Part shown: piece by piece, positions 1 to 11,889 of the stretch
How positions within the stretch are numbered: the first letter of the stretch is position 1
Layout: each line of letters starts with the position of its first letter
From: Anisus vortex
Lineage: Eukaryota > Mollusca > Gastropoda > Planorbidae
Length of the DNA: 64,000 bases
Assembly: GCA_949126835.1 (NCBI GenBank)
Contig: OX421509.1
Coordinates: 8,144,911 to 8,208,910, forward strand
Reading direction: 5' to 3'
The notes under the pieces: model-generated
Database searches by the model: none
The model's input: only the letters and a program-made list of their open reading frames with translations
Told to the model about the DNA's origin: nothing
Program-made: the position numbers and the translations under genes

Positions 1-2079
1 GGCAGTAGTGTAGCAAGAAACTCAGTAGGCAGAGAACTACCCGAGTGCATGCTATCTGATGTTAGCGAGGGCTATGTGTCACCTATAGATAATCAAGCTA
101 GAGAACGGAAGATTAGAATTCTACGTGACTCCGGTGCTGATATATCTTTACTGTTGAAGAATACTGTACCAACGTCGAAATTGACTCATACATGCCAGTA
201 TGCCTTAATCAGTACTATGGCTGGGACACTTACGGCACCGTTACAACGTATACAGTTGAAGTGTAATTACTTCACTGGACCTGTTATTGTTGGGATAGTG
301 AAAAAATTTCCCTACAGAGGCATTTCATTACTTTTAGGAAGCGACCATGCCAAGAATCAGGTACATCCTGTACTTAAAGAAACAAAAGACTCTGTACAGT
401 GTAAGAATACTGAAAATTCAGTATGCGTTATCACCAGAGCTATGGAGAAAAAACAGATGACTGATAAATTGACAAAGAAACCAGAACCGACACCAGAGAT
501 TGACTTACAAGCAACCTTCATGGCGGATGTTCTGGGTGGTCACTCAAGTCATACTGATCAAAGTAATTTGTCGCCTAGACAACTACTCATTCTTGCTCAA
601 GGCAAAGATCCAGAGATCGGAAAACTAAAAGAGGAAGCAGGGAATGAAGGAGAGTTAGAAACAATGGCCGCAGGTTATTACCTGAGGGACGAGTTGTTGA
701 TGAGGAAATGGAGAGGGAAAGAAAACGACGATGAAACATGCAGCGAAGTACATCAAATCGTGGTACCCACTGTATACCGCAAGGACATACTACATATGGC
801 CCATGATTAACCGTATGCTGGTCACCTAGGGATACAGAAAACCTACGACAGGATTCTTCCGTATTTCTTCTGGCCTGGCCTACGTCGTGACGTCACATCG
901 TTCTGCAGATGATGTTATATCTGCCAGATGGTCGGCAAACCGAATCAGACCATTCCGGTAGCTCCTCTACGACCCATACCAGCATTCTCAGAACCCTTCA
1001 GTCACATCATTATAGACTGCGTCGGTCCGTTGCCTAAAAATAAGGCTGGCCACCAGAATCTGTTCACTATTATGTGTTCGGCAACCAGATTTCGAGAGGC
1101 TTTTCCTCTACGTAGCATCAATGTCGACAAAATCTCTGATGCACTTATCGGATTCTTCGCCCGGTATGGACTTCCGAAAACCGTGCAGTCAGATCAAGGT
1201 TCAAATTTCACATCGAAGTTTTTTCGCCAAGTCTTAGAACGGATGGGTATTCGTCATGCAGTATCGAGTGCATATCATCCACAGAGTCAATGTGCACTCG
1301 AACAATACCACCAAACATTGAAAGCTATGCTCCGTACTTTCTGTTTCGAGCATAACAACGATTGGGATCGTGGTGTTCCCTTCGCACTCTTCGCAACCAG
1401 AGAGGCTGTGCAAGAATCTCTTGGTTTCAGTCCTTTTGTACTGGTATTCGGACACACAGTTCGTGGACCACTAAAGCTGTTACAAGAGACATGGTTATCA
1501 TCCACTGAAGATACTGGTCTTCTAACATACGTGGAGAATTTTAGAAATAGACTGTATAATGCATTAAAGGCTGTCAGATCTAATCTTTTGCAGGTAAAAG
1601 ACAAGATGAAGGTCTACTATGACGTCAACGCAAGAACCCGTATCTTCCAACCTGGTGATAAAGTTCTCATGCTGACGCCACTGTCTGGTCAGCCCATGAG
1701 TGCCAAGTCTACATGACCTCACGAGGTTAGTGAGGTTAACTATCTTGTAAAGACCCCTGATAGACGGAAATCGCAACGAGTGTGCCACATTAACATGTTA
1801 AAACCATACATTACCAGAGAAGAACAAAATGTTGTCGCCTTGGTAAACACTGTTATTAATATTGGGAATAATTCTCCCGAAATTAAGTGTGAAGTAGAAG
1901 AAAGCAAATTACAAATCAAAAAAGCTTTAAAAACCCTAAATGAAAAATTGGCACATTTACCCGCCTGCGAACAATCCGCTATCAAAGGTCAAATTTATGA
2001 ACATATTAATATTAATATATTTGCAGATATACCCAATAGAACAAGACTGATTGAACAAGAGGAAACCAGTCTCACATAA
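1..2079 (+). pseudogene. G1 LTR retrotransposon gag-pol remnant, copy A (protease-integrase part)
   Basis: The 5' part lies outside the window. In order the frame shows an aspartic-protease region (RDSGADISLLL near 124, flap-like LLLGSD near 335), an H2C2 integrase zinc region around 790-930, and a DDE integrase core. The core has the first Asp in IIIDCVGPLP near 1008, the second in SDQGSNF near 1190, and Glu in ALEQYHQ near 1300. A chromodomain-less GPY/F-like tail ends in HINMLKPY. Three in-frame stops break it: TAA 808-810, TGA 910-912 and TGA 1714-1716. The first two are serine codons in copy B, and the third is shared with B. A 12-base gap relative to B lies near 1728. No reverse transcriptase follows: the frame ends at 2079, at the place where RT begins in the related G2 element. 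Confidence 0.88.
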
Positions 2080-2989
2080 AATGTTTTCTTTTATGTCATT
2101 TATTGTTATTAATCAACATGTGGAAATAAAACTAATGAATTATGTTTTAAATCATAAAAAAAAAAATGAAACATTACGAAACAAGATGTAAATTTCACTA
2201 GAGACAGTCATACGTGTGTTGATGTAAAAATAATGTATATTGCATACACCAATTGCAAACACACCGGTAGTTAACTTGAATACTTCCACACTTGTGTTTG
2301 TTCAATTAATTCTATTATTGTGTTTTGCAAATCGTTTGTTTCTATGTCGTCATGTTATACTTTAGATGTCTTTTTTTTATGCTATGTAAAAGCTAAATCA
2401 GCTGAGATTATCACATTTTAATATTCTTTAAGTCAGAATTGAGACATCATAATAATATAATAACTGAAAATCATTAGTTAATAATACAACAATCGGTTAT
2501 AATTAAATTAAACTTTCTAAAGAATTATCTATCAATTAATGATCGGTTCCAATTATTTTGGGCAACTCATATCAATTCTATGGGAATAGGTTATTGGTGG
2601 TAATGGTTTGATGGTCAACGTTATACACACAAAATGATAATTTTAAATATTAATCGATAAAATAAATGTTTAATTAATATGCATTTGCTAATATTAGGGT
2701 GATAATTAAAAATGACCTTCGGTTTACTGTTTGAGATATGGATTTTTATAAATGTGTCACATACATTGGTAAGATAATGTGATGAGTGATTCTATAATAA
2801 CGACTTTGTTACTAAAAATATATGTGACATATGGTTCATTTTAATCTTAAAACGATTGTCCAATAGTCCATTAAATCTTAGTAATAGTTTGGGAATTCAG
2901 TTTATTTTATTCCATGGGTGAGCTACAAATAATTCCCTACTTGACACTGTATGTAATTCCTTTGTGTCTTAAGGGGGGGGGGGGGCAAG
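2080..2989 (+). other. G1 element 3' untranslated region and polypurine tract, copy A
   Basis: About 0.9 kb of AT-rich non-coding DNA separates the gag-pol stop from the 3' LTR. It ends in a purine run dominated by a G homopolymer (about 2972-2985) directly before the LTR, in the position of the plus-strand primer (polypurine tract). No RT or RNase H motif is visible in any frame. Confidence 0.65.
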
Positions 2990-3536
2990 TGTTACGTAAA
3001 GGAAAGTAGTGATATTTCCGTAGTTATATTGGTTCTCTATTAATATCTAATTAAGTTCGAAAGAAATCTTTAACCAAAATGTTTTTCCATACTAAGAATA
3101 AAACGTGCATATCTGTCTAGACACAATGTCATTGCATTTAAAACGCGACATAAGTCGCACGGGGTTTAGCACGGGGTTTAGAGATCGTTAGATCAGTTTT
3201 AATTTGGGCGTTGTTGTGTAAGGACCGTATTTAATTTTAATTACTCCATTATAGATATGTTATTACGGCCTGATATGTTCGGAATAAATTGTGATTACTA
3301 TTGTCAAACAGGATTGTGTATTTCTTCATTATTAAGGTACACAAATAAATAACATTTTTAAGGTCATTTAACACACATCCTACGAGCCAATCAACTATAA
3401 AAATCTACAAATATATTGCAAATACTAATTCTTGTACAATCTTGTGGGATTCAAAAGGGATGTGAATCAAAAGGATGTAGTAATTATACATTCCTAAATA
3501 TATTATCATACATCGGTAGCTGTTTCGCACGTGGCA
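2990..3536 (+). repeat. G1 family 3' LTR, copy A (547 bp)
   Basis: The sequence starts TGTTACG directly after the poly-G purine tract and ends GTGGCA, giving TG...CA ends. It is alignable end to end with 32582-33128 and, less closely, with the isolated LTR at 35167-35745. An AATAAA lies at about 3097. Beyond 3536 the sequence becomes the flank that all four lectin units share (ACTAATGCGATGCAC), which fixes the 3' boundary. Confidence 0.82.
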
Positions 3537-5603
3537 ATAACCCATACTAATGCGATGCACTTTAATTCTTTTTCTGTGGTAGTTCTTCTCTGGTTCAGTA
3601 AATCTTTAACTTACGAAATCTAGAGAAAATAACATTGTTCGTCACTGTCTTTGTCAGTTTGCATTAGCACTGGTCCTAAACTGGATAGACTGGCATCGGT
3701 CATAGCAAAAAAGTTTATGTTAAGTTATAGTAGCCCATCGGGACATTACTAAATAATTTTTCTAGAGTATCATGGATTTATTTCCTAACTAACACTATGT
3801 CTAACCTTGATTTATTTTACCTATTAAAGCATACAACGTGCGCTGTAACGCAGGGTGATCATATTTTTCCACAGCGATTATTACCTTGCGATCATAACGG
3901 GCCAATCGAATTCAGAAGTAGTCTTAATGGAAATGCCTGAGGGGTCCAGGTAGTTTTTCCAGACAGACAGAAAGAAAAACTATTTGTATCAGTGATAGTG
4001 ACGCTGTCTAAACTGCCCGTCCATAACAGAGGGGGGGGGTCACGGTTTTTGCCCTAAAGAATTTGTAAAAGCAATGAATGCGGACTCGTGAGCTGGCAGT
4101 AGGAATATGTTATTTGATATGTCATAAGGCTCGCAGCTGTTTCATGATGTCTTCTATGTTAGGGATAAACTTACGATAATATTTGAATTGCTTTAACAGA
4201 TATTTAATGTTTTTCTCCGTTGTGGGCATATGGGATTTCTCAATGTGTCCTTAATTGATATTGGCTTGGCGGTGCGATTGGTTTTGCGATCATTGTAATT
4301 TACCGTGTGTACACTTGATTTCTTAGAGTGAGCGGATATAAATTCCGCCAATTTCAACACACCATCTTTAGACAAATGCCAGGTAATAACAGGCTGGAGC
4401 AACACATGTTCCATAAATTAATCGGTGCAAGCAAAATGTGCTGCTTTGGAACAGCTCCTGAAAAGACGGAACATGTGTCGCTGTGGTCCTCCAGACCTGC
4501 CACCTGTACCACTCTACCCGGTCAGCGTTATAGCCCCAGGAAGCTACCTTCCAAGACAAACTGCATGGTTGACTTGAGCAACTGACAGCCACAGCGAAGT
4601 TCATTACAACTATTGGACTCCAAATCATAACTTTTGAGACATAACTTTGTGTCAGGCAAATTTCTATGTCTAAATCATCCAAAGGCTAATTCATCCACTT
4701 CCTATCAAATTAATTAAATTTAATGTTTAGCACCTGCTCTCAATTCAACCATCAAAGATCAGTTGTTCAGGCCTTTGTTTTTCAGGATGAAAGACATATA
4801 AATATAGTTCTCCTGTTTTTGTGGGGAATGAATGGAAAATACGAAAAAAAAATTGGGCTATATTTAAAAGTTTTCAACTAAAAGTAAAAAATAATAAAAA
4901 GAAACGTAAAAAAAATGTAGACGATAAACTTTGTTAATAAGGTTTGTTTATTGAAATAATTAAAAGCACACAAAAAAAAGTTAGCAAAATGAAGATTACT
5001 TAATATATAATGCAAACTACCAACACAAGATAAACTCTTATTTTATACTATAAATAAATATATATATTATAGTATACTATGTTCTTATGGAAATAATTTG
5101 TATGTTAAATAGATAAGATTATCAATAAACTTTTAACTTTTATAATTACAATTTTCTTATGTATCTCTTACATCATCTTTTTATAAGCACTTTTCTTTAA
5201 AAAAAATGTATACGTTTTTTGTCCTATTAACATAAATCATCTTAAGATAATTTTTTTGTTTAGTTATGTAATATCAACTGTTGATTTAAAACGCAAATAT
5301 AAATAATTGAAACAGGTTAAAATGAAAACCATACTAGAAATATTTTAACACAGTAGCCTAAATATATTTTTAATATAAAATTTCCATTTCCTGAAAGTAG
5401 AAGCCTAAATATTGCACAAAAATAGTTCGTTATACATGATTTGAATGTTGCGATTTTAAATTAAAACCGGGTATGTGTATATACAGTATAGGGAGTAGAG
5501 TGCTTCACTTTCAGTGCCTTTTAGAATGCATTCATTTCTATTCTTTATATAGCATAAAGATATACCATCTATATATGTATATACATATATACCATATATA
5601 CCA
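3537..5603. other. Downstream flank of lectin unit A, no gene recognised
   Basis: This flank is shared with 33129-35166 at about 99% identity, and more loosely with about 21087-22600 and 60007-61730. It is therefore part of the repeating lectin unit rather than of a transposon. Short open frames around 4193-4682 occur in units A and B but have no recognisable domain. A G homopolymer near 4031 differs in length from its partner near 33622. I see no supported gene. Confidence 0.6.
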
Positions 5604-8405
5604 TCTTCATCACCATTGCCCGTCACCCCAGCTAAGGTTTAGACCGCCAACCACAGATATCCATAGTCCTCTGTCCTGAGCCATTCTCTCTAATAGAGTA
5701 AATGCGTAAAACCCATCTTGTCGGTGTCTGCCTTAAGGTCGCGTTGCTAGGCATTTATCGGGCGAACTCTTTTCCGCTTGCATTGGTTTTTTAAACTTCA
5801 ATGATTGTCTTGTGACATTGGTTGGAGGCGTGTGCAAGGTGTGCCCTATCCAACCCCATCTTTTCTTTCTGATATCTTCTTCTATAGGACGTTGGCAGGC
5901 TCCTTGACAGAGGTCGAAGTTGTTTATGGTGTCAGGCCAGCTAGATCTGGAGTATCCTTCTGAGGCAGCTGTTTATGAACGTTTGGACTTTGCCTGTGTT
6001 GGCTTTTGTCATTCTCCAAGTCTCTGCTCCATACAACAGGACTGACTATAAAATAAAGTCGAACATTTTAATCGTGGTATTTAGGGACAACTATTTGGAG
6101 TTCCATATATTCTTGAGTTGGATACAGCGGCTCTTGCTTTGCCAATCCTTGCCTTGACGTCGGTAACTGTTTCTCCCTGCTGGTCAATGATACTAACCAT
6201 GTAGGTAAGGGACTGTACCTCCTCATGTGGGCTTCCATGCAGTATGATTGATTCGGCAAAGGCGGAGTTTATCTTCGGGGTTTCACTCTTATCTTTGTTG
6301 ATGTTGAGGCCCACCTGTGCCGAAGTGGTTGCCACCATGTTTGTTTACTGTTGCATTTGTTGCTGACTGTGCGAGAAGAGTGCAATATCATCAGTAAAGT
6401 CTAAGTCGTCAACTGGTCCCACAAGGTTAACCGGATTTCGTTTATGTGCCCCCAAGTGGATGTTTTCATAATCTACTCGATGACAGGGAGGAAGAGAAAT
6501 GGCGATAACAGGCATCCTTGACGAACTCCGGTTCGCAAATGGAAAGTATCTGTAAGCTGTCGTCCATGTACGACTCTGCAGGACATCTCATTGTAGGAGT
6601 TCCTTATAAAGCTGCTGATTTGTATTAGGGATGCGTAGTGCTGTAGGAGCTGTCCATGCTGTCGACGGCTTTTTCATAATCATTAAAAAGTATATACAAC
6701 GGGAAGAACCACTCTATTGACTGCTCGACTATAATACGAAGCGTCGCAGTCTGATCCGTGCCGGATCTGTTTTGCCTGAAACCTAGTCTCTCAGTTTGGG
6801 ATCAACAATGTCTCTAATCCTGTTACAGACCTATCCCGGCAATAAAAGAAGTGTAATGCCCCCTGTAGTTGTTGCAATTACTGAGGTCAACTTTCTTAAG
6901 GAGTTTGATCAGGTAACCTTTCCCTCAATCTGCTGGTATGTTTTCTTCTTCCCAAATAAGTTCAAACAGTATGTATAGCATCTCTTAAGAAGAATCCACA
7001 TCTGCTTTTAGAGCCTCTGTTGGTATGTCATATGGCCCAGTTGCTTTCCTATCTTTTATACCAGCAATTGCTCTCCTAATCTCGATTCTGGTCGGCTTTT
7101 TACAATTAATCGGGAGATCCTAGTTTGCTGGCGCAATGATATGGTTTATCAGTAAAGATTATGGGCCTATTAAGAAGTTGTTCAAAATGCTGAACCCATC
7201 TATTCATTTGTTGGTCTGATCTATTTATGGCCTTCCCTTGTTCTTCCTTGACAAATATTTCTCGTTTGTTGAACTTGTCAAAAAGACGTTTGATGATATC
7301 ATACAGCTGTCTCAAGTTTCTACTGTACGCTGCCTATTCCGCTACTTTCGCCAGTCCGTCTATATAGTCCTTCCTGTCTTTCTTAATACTTCTCTTTACT
7401 ATTAGGTGAGCTTCTGCGTATTCCTTTTAGGCCTTAGCGTTGGTTGCCCTTGTTTTGCTGTTGCTAACTGTTGTCCTTTTTCTTCCTTCTATCTTGGATC
7501 TTGACCAAGTTTCAGCTGTTATCCACTCTTTATGCTGCTTTCTTTTCTCATACTACCTCTTGACATGTCTGAATGACTCTATAATTTTTGTGCCATCTGT
7601 CGGGTACATTGTCTTCTTCTCCCTGAAGTTCTTGAAGCACTTGAAATCTAATTTTTAGTGTTAGCTTAAACCTCTCTCTGTACATGTGATCTTCTAGAAG
7701 GCTGACTTTGTCCTTCACTCTACTGTTAGGCATGTACGGTATAGGGTTTCCCATTGGCTTTAATTTTAGTTTGGTCACCAGCAGATGGTGGTCATATCTT
7801 ACATCTGCACCCCTTTTTACACTGACGTCTTGCATGGACCCTCGGAATCTTTTATTCGTGCAGATGTGATCTAACTGGTTCTCTGTGCGGTTGTCGTACG
7901 ATACCCATGTACACTTTTGAATACGCTTATGGGGGAAAATGCCGCCTCCTATTATCAGGTTGTTTACGGCACAAAATGGGGCATTGTGATCTTGTGGCAG
8001 CGTGACCGGCTAGCGTACCGAAGGTCCCGGGCTCGAATACTGGATCAGGCTAGAATTTTGTCCCTGAGTCAACCCAGCTCTGATGGGTACCTGACCTTAT
8101 TTTGGGTAAAGTAAAGGCAGCTGTGCATAGTGTTGGCCTCACAATCACCTAGTAAGCCACAGAAACTGGTGAACTGTGCTTCACCGGACCTATGGATCAA
8201 TTCGGTCCGACGGGTACTTTACTTTACTACTACAAAAGTCTACAAATCTTTCCCCATTTTCATTCATTTCTCCCACTGCCTGGATGTCCGCGATGTGCTC
8301 ATATCCTGTGTTATATGCCCCAATCCTGGCATTGACATCTCCCATGAGGATACTGATGTTCTTGTGTGGGAAGATCTCTAGAACTTTTTGCAATCTATAA
8401 AAGAA
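5604..8405 (-). pseudogene. Degenerate LINE (non-LTR retrotransposon), minus strand, unit A
   Basis: Read on the minus strand from high to low coordinates. An APE-type endonuclease fragment (8393-8235) has MGDVNARIGAYNTG and NENGERFVDFC. After a SINE insertion the endonuclease/RT region continues (about 7975-7106). RT-distal motifs (6338-6081) include GLNINKDKSETPKIN and DVKARIGKARAA. A C-terminal segment (about 5980-5620) has a KKRWGWIGH-type motif and LERMAQDRGLW. Multiple stops and frameshifts make it dead. The 3' end lies near 5604 in a TATATACCATC-rich tail. The domain order is that of a single LINE with endonuclease and RT; the clade is not assigned, though RTE-like is plausible. Confidence 0.75.
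7976..8229 (+). mobile_element. tRNA-derived-like SINE inserted in the LINE
   Basis: This segment interrupts the LINE endonuclease/RT region. The head looks tRNA-derived: an A-box-like stretch around TGGCAGCGTGACCGG is followed by a B-box-like GGCTCGAATAC. The 3' part (GAAACTGGTGAAC...TTCACCGG...GATCAAT.GGTCCGACGGG) recurs at 12534-12655, 40263-40375 and 59932-60003, and ends in ACTTTACTTTAC. Recurrence at unrelated positions and the tRNA-like head support a SINE. Flanking duplications are not clear. Confidence 0.6.
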
Positions 8406-9295
8406 CTTCTCTTATACCGCTGCCACCCAAGATTATACGTTATGCATAGAAATTATTTTTAGGATGTGTTCGAGTCCCACCGACTTTAATCTCATGCAAA
8501 AGCCGTGCACACTTTTCATTTTGTTTTTATCGTTAAATTTGCACACATGTCTTCTAATAAATGGTTTCTTAAAACCTTTCTATTTAACGTTAAAAACCAT
8601 ACTAGCAAATGCATGTAATTTACTAAGTTTGTAAAAAAAATATATATATATATATATCATACTAATAAAAGCAACAATAACGACAACACTGAAAGGGTGA
8701 ATACAAATTTCTAAGTTCTTGAAGTGCCAGGCTAGTAGAAGTTTTTTTCACACATGTAGAGCGCATAATCAGTTACGCAGTTGACGTCACAAATCCAGCC
8801 GTTTAGGTAAATGGTGCAGTCTTCGTTGTTTAAATTACTCGGTTCGTCTGCAATAAGATGTTAAGGGTAAAGAACGATACATTTAATTTTGTTTTACGAC
8901 TGTGATGTATGAGGATGAGGTTAGAATTAATAAACTTCTATTTTTGTTGTTGTGATTACATCCCTTTGTAACTGGTGGTCACATTCTGTTTAGTGACCCT
9001 TGGTGACCCTTATCCGATTGGCTCGAGTGATCACGGGGGGGGGGGGGGGGGGGGTTCGGATTATGTCACCATTTGGTGTGTAGAGTCTGTTGGGCTGCTT
9101 TTAATGTTTTTCTAAAATCCTGCTATTATTGTAGTTACGTAGTTTCTAGATTGCTTGGATGAAAGTTTGTAGGTTTTGACCACGCTGGACAGGGAGACGT
9201 AACACGAAACATTGATGAAACGGTACTCATGAATGTGGGTATACATGTGTCCAGCGTGTTCCATTTTAGAGATGGAAACTGTTTTAGATAGTTAG

Positions 9296-9752
9296 ACAGA
9301 TAGATAGATAAATGATTGATATGATGGGTATGGATAGAAAGATATATAGTTAGATAGATGATACAAAATAGATAAATAGATAAATAGATAACTAGATAAC
9401 TAGATAACTAGATAAATAGATAAATAGATAAATAGATAAATAGATAAATAGATAAATAGATAAATAGATAAATATATAAATATATAAATATATAAATAGA
9501 TAAATAGATAAATAGATAAATAGATAAATAGATAAATAGATAAATAGATAAATAGATAAATAGATAAATAGATAAATAGATAAATAGATAAATAGATAAA
9601 TAGATACATAGATACATAGATACATAGATACATAGATAAAAAGATACATAGATAAATAGATACATAGATACATAGATACATAGATACATAGATAAATCGA
9701 TAAATAGATAAATTCATAAATAAATAAATAGATAAATAGACAAATAGAGAAA
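9296..9752. repeat. (GATAAATA)n octanucleotide array in the last intron, copy A
   Basis: Tandem GATAAATA octamers with variants (GATACATA, GATAAATT) fill this part of the last intron of lectin copy A, preceded by shorter GATA repeats. Because 8 is not a multiple of 3, each minus-strand frame reads a 24-base cycle of Leu-Ser-Ile-Tyr-Leu-Phe-Ile-Tyr without stops. Those open frames are artefacts. Arrays at the same intron position occur in copies B, C and D. Confidence 0.95.
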
Positions 9753-9956
9753 AATTTCAATGAACCCATGCGTTAGACAACGGTGAACTCTTTATGGGAG
9801 CGTATCGGTGGTTTCAACACTTCGACAGCTTTGATGCCCATGCGTACGGAACCCCCACTGCTAGAAGCCTTTTGACCATTAGCTTTGTCTACATTCCTAC
9901 CTTAGGATGTCTTTCAAAATTGAACAAAGAATCTGGAAATCATTAAAACCCTAAAG

Positions 9957-11345
9957 CAGAGGTCTCAAACTCGCAAGAAGGCATGTGCCATTTTATCAAT
10001 TAAGAGATGTGTCAAGGGTCACACCCCTTTTCCCCGAACAACCTGACCCTAGTAAACACTTCATACATCTTAACTAATTTAACTACTTATCAATAATAAT
10101 ATATATGTTACGTATACTACGTATGTTACGTATGTTACATATATAAAATTAACAATACACTTTGATGTGTATCAGTTCTAGCTGTCTGAATTTCACTATT
10201 AGGACATTTTTTTGTAAGTTTACTGGCGGGCCTTCAAGGACTGCAGTGAGGGTGTCTTCATCCACACCAGGTCTGATGGCAAGCTCTACAACATAGCGAG
10301 TCTTCGTGACAAAACCAAATTCACAAAGGTCCTCATTCGCAAGATGCTCTTCGCTGATGACGCAGCATTGACATCACACACCGAAGACGGACTCCAGCAG
10401 CTTGTCACTTGCTTCTCCCATGCATGCAAGGAGTTCGGCCTGACTGTAAGCCTAAAAAAGACTAACGTTATGACTCAGGGCACGGAGACCCCTCCAATCA
10501 TTGTCATCGATGGACACACTCTGGAGGTTGTAGAGAACTTCTTCTACCTTGGGTCCACTATCTCGAGTTCGCAGCCCATCGACTTGGAGATCAACAGCAG
10601 GATTGCCAAGGCAGCCACAGTCATGGCCCAACTGAAACAGCCAGTTTTGGACAACTCCAGCCTCACCGAGAAGACCAGACTGTGCGTCTACCACGCCTGT
10701 GTACTCAGCATTCTCCTGTATGGCTGTGATTCATGGACCACCTACGCGAGGCATGAAAGGAAGCTCAACAGCTTCCACATGAGGTGCCTACGGCGCATAC
10801 TGCGGATCCAGTGGCAGGATAGGGTCTCCAATGCAGATGTGCTGGAACGAGCCAACATGAGCAGCCTCCATGCTGTGCTCAGCGAGAAACGCATCAGGTG
10901 GCTCGGTCATGTAAGGATGATGAATGCAGGCCGCATTCCCAAAGACCTACTCTATGGAGAGCTGGTCGAAGGTCGTAGGGCGCCCGAAACTGCGCTTCAA
11001 GGACCTATGTAAAAGGGACTTGATCCAGAGCTCCATCGACCTCGAGAATTGGGAATGTCAAGCTGCTGACTGACCAACCTGGAGGCTCGCAGTCAGGCGT
11101 GGCACATCGTGTGCAGAAACTGGTCGAAACGAGACTGCCATTCAGAAAAGAGCGAGGCGGAAACACCTGCTACAACAGCCATCCGCCTTCAAATGCCTCA
11201 AGTGCGGCAGGAATCGCCACTCCCGAGTTGGTCTACACAGCCATTCTCGGTGGTGCAGTTGAACACCCCCACCCATGAAGCTACACCATCGTCTCTCGAG
11301 ACGGACGGATGCCGATGACGACGACTGGCGGGCCGCGTGGTCTAA
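9957..11345. mobile_element. CAGGGGTCTCAAAC-type MITE, copy A, split by a LINE
   Basis: The left end CAGAGGTCTCAAAC at 9957 matches the intact paralogue at 38761. Its right end (GTTTGAGACCCCT in B) is degraded here because a 1.1 kb LINE inserted close to it. A/B comparison shows that the MITE came before the segmental duplication and the LINE came after. Confidence 0.6.
10233..11323 (+). mobile_element. 5'-truncated LINE insertion with target-site duplication
   Basis: An 11-base duplication ACTGGCGGGCC flanks the insertion at 10222-10232 and 11324-11334, and unit B lacks the insert at the same place. The coding part (open 10344-11012) has the RT catalytic FADDA motif, then ISSSQPIDLEINSRIAKA, a CVYHACVLSILLYGCDSW block and RRILRIQWQDRVSNADVL. 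A frameshift or stop at 11012 is followed by remnants of a Cys/His C-terminal zinc region near 11190-11270. The 3' end is a short GAC/ACG tail. It is a truncated non-LTR retrotransposon of unassigned clade. Confidence 0.85.
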
Positions 11346-11726
11346 AGTCTTTCGTTTCTTTGAGAACTTTTTTTTTGTCTCTACATTATTTAGTCCAAAT
11401 TTTTATATTTACCCCATCTAAAGATTTGCTGTCGACACGTGGCCTCACATATTGTATCGTCATCATCCCACCTGAACGTGTTTTCCTCGGCAATGTCATT
11501 CAGACCAATCCAAAAACTATCTGTGGGGTATTGTTGCCGCAATATCTCCATTTTATCAAATGTTTTCACAGTGTACAGGTGAGCTGACCTGGCTAGAGAG
11601 TGAGAAAGAAAGAGATGGCGCAAGCCATAGTCAAATGTTCTCTATAATCATTTATTTAATATAAAAAAAACAACAAGCTGCGAGGTTTATTACTAATGAA
11701 TATTCTTAACTGACAAGTGTCAAGAG

Positions 11727-11889
11727 CAGGGGTCGGCGACCTTTTGATAAAAGTTTGCCGATATGGGATTTTTTATTCATTCATCGTGCCAACAGCATAA
11801 ACGTTACCCTGCTTTTGTAGTATTAGGAGCTTTGCTAATCGTTCTGTGTGCCAAGTCTGGACCGCGTTCCGTAGGTTATCGACCCCCGC
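11727..11889. mobile_element. hAT-type MITE (CAGGGGTCGGC family), unit A
   Basis: Starts CAGGGGTCGGCGACC and ends with the inverted partner near 11889. It is paralogous to 39486-39647, where the 8-bp duplication CACTAGAG is perfect. It contains no coding sequence. The family recurs at 17355, 23877, 24793, 27163, 39486 and 46442. Confidence 0.7.

Noticed and set aside
4193..4682. Paired frames of 73-104 codons conserved in units A and B
   Set aside because: Conservation is explained by 99% DNA identity of the duplicate. There is no domain, and frames overlap on both strands.
5560..5610. TATATACCATC repeats as a promoter
   Set aside because: Better explained as the simple-repeat 3' tail of the minus-strand LINE that ends here.
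9392..9769. Minus-strand frames of about 100 codons rich in LSIYLFIY
   Set aside because: Same octanucleotide artefact, inside a lectin intron.
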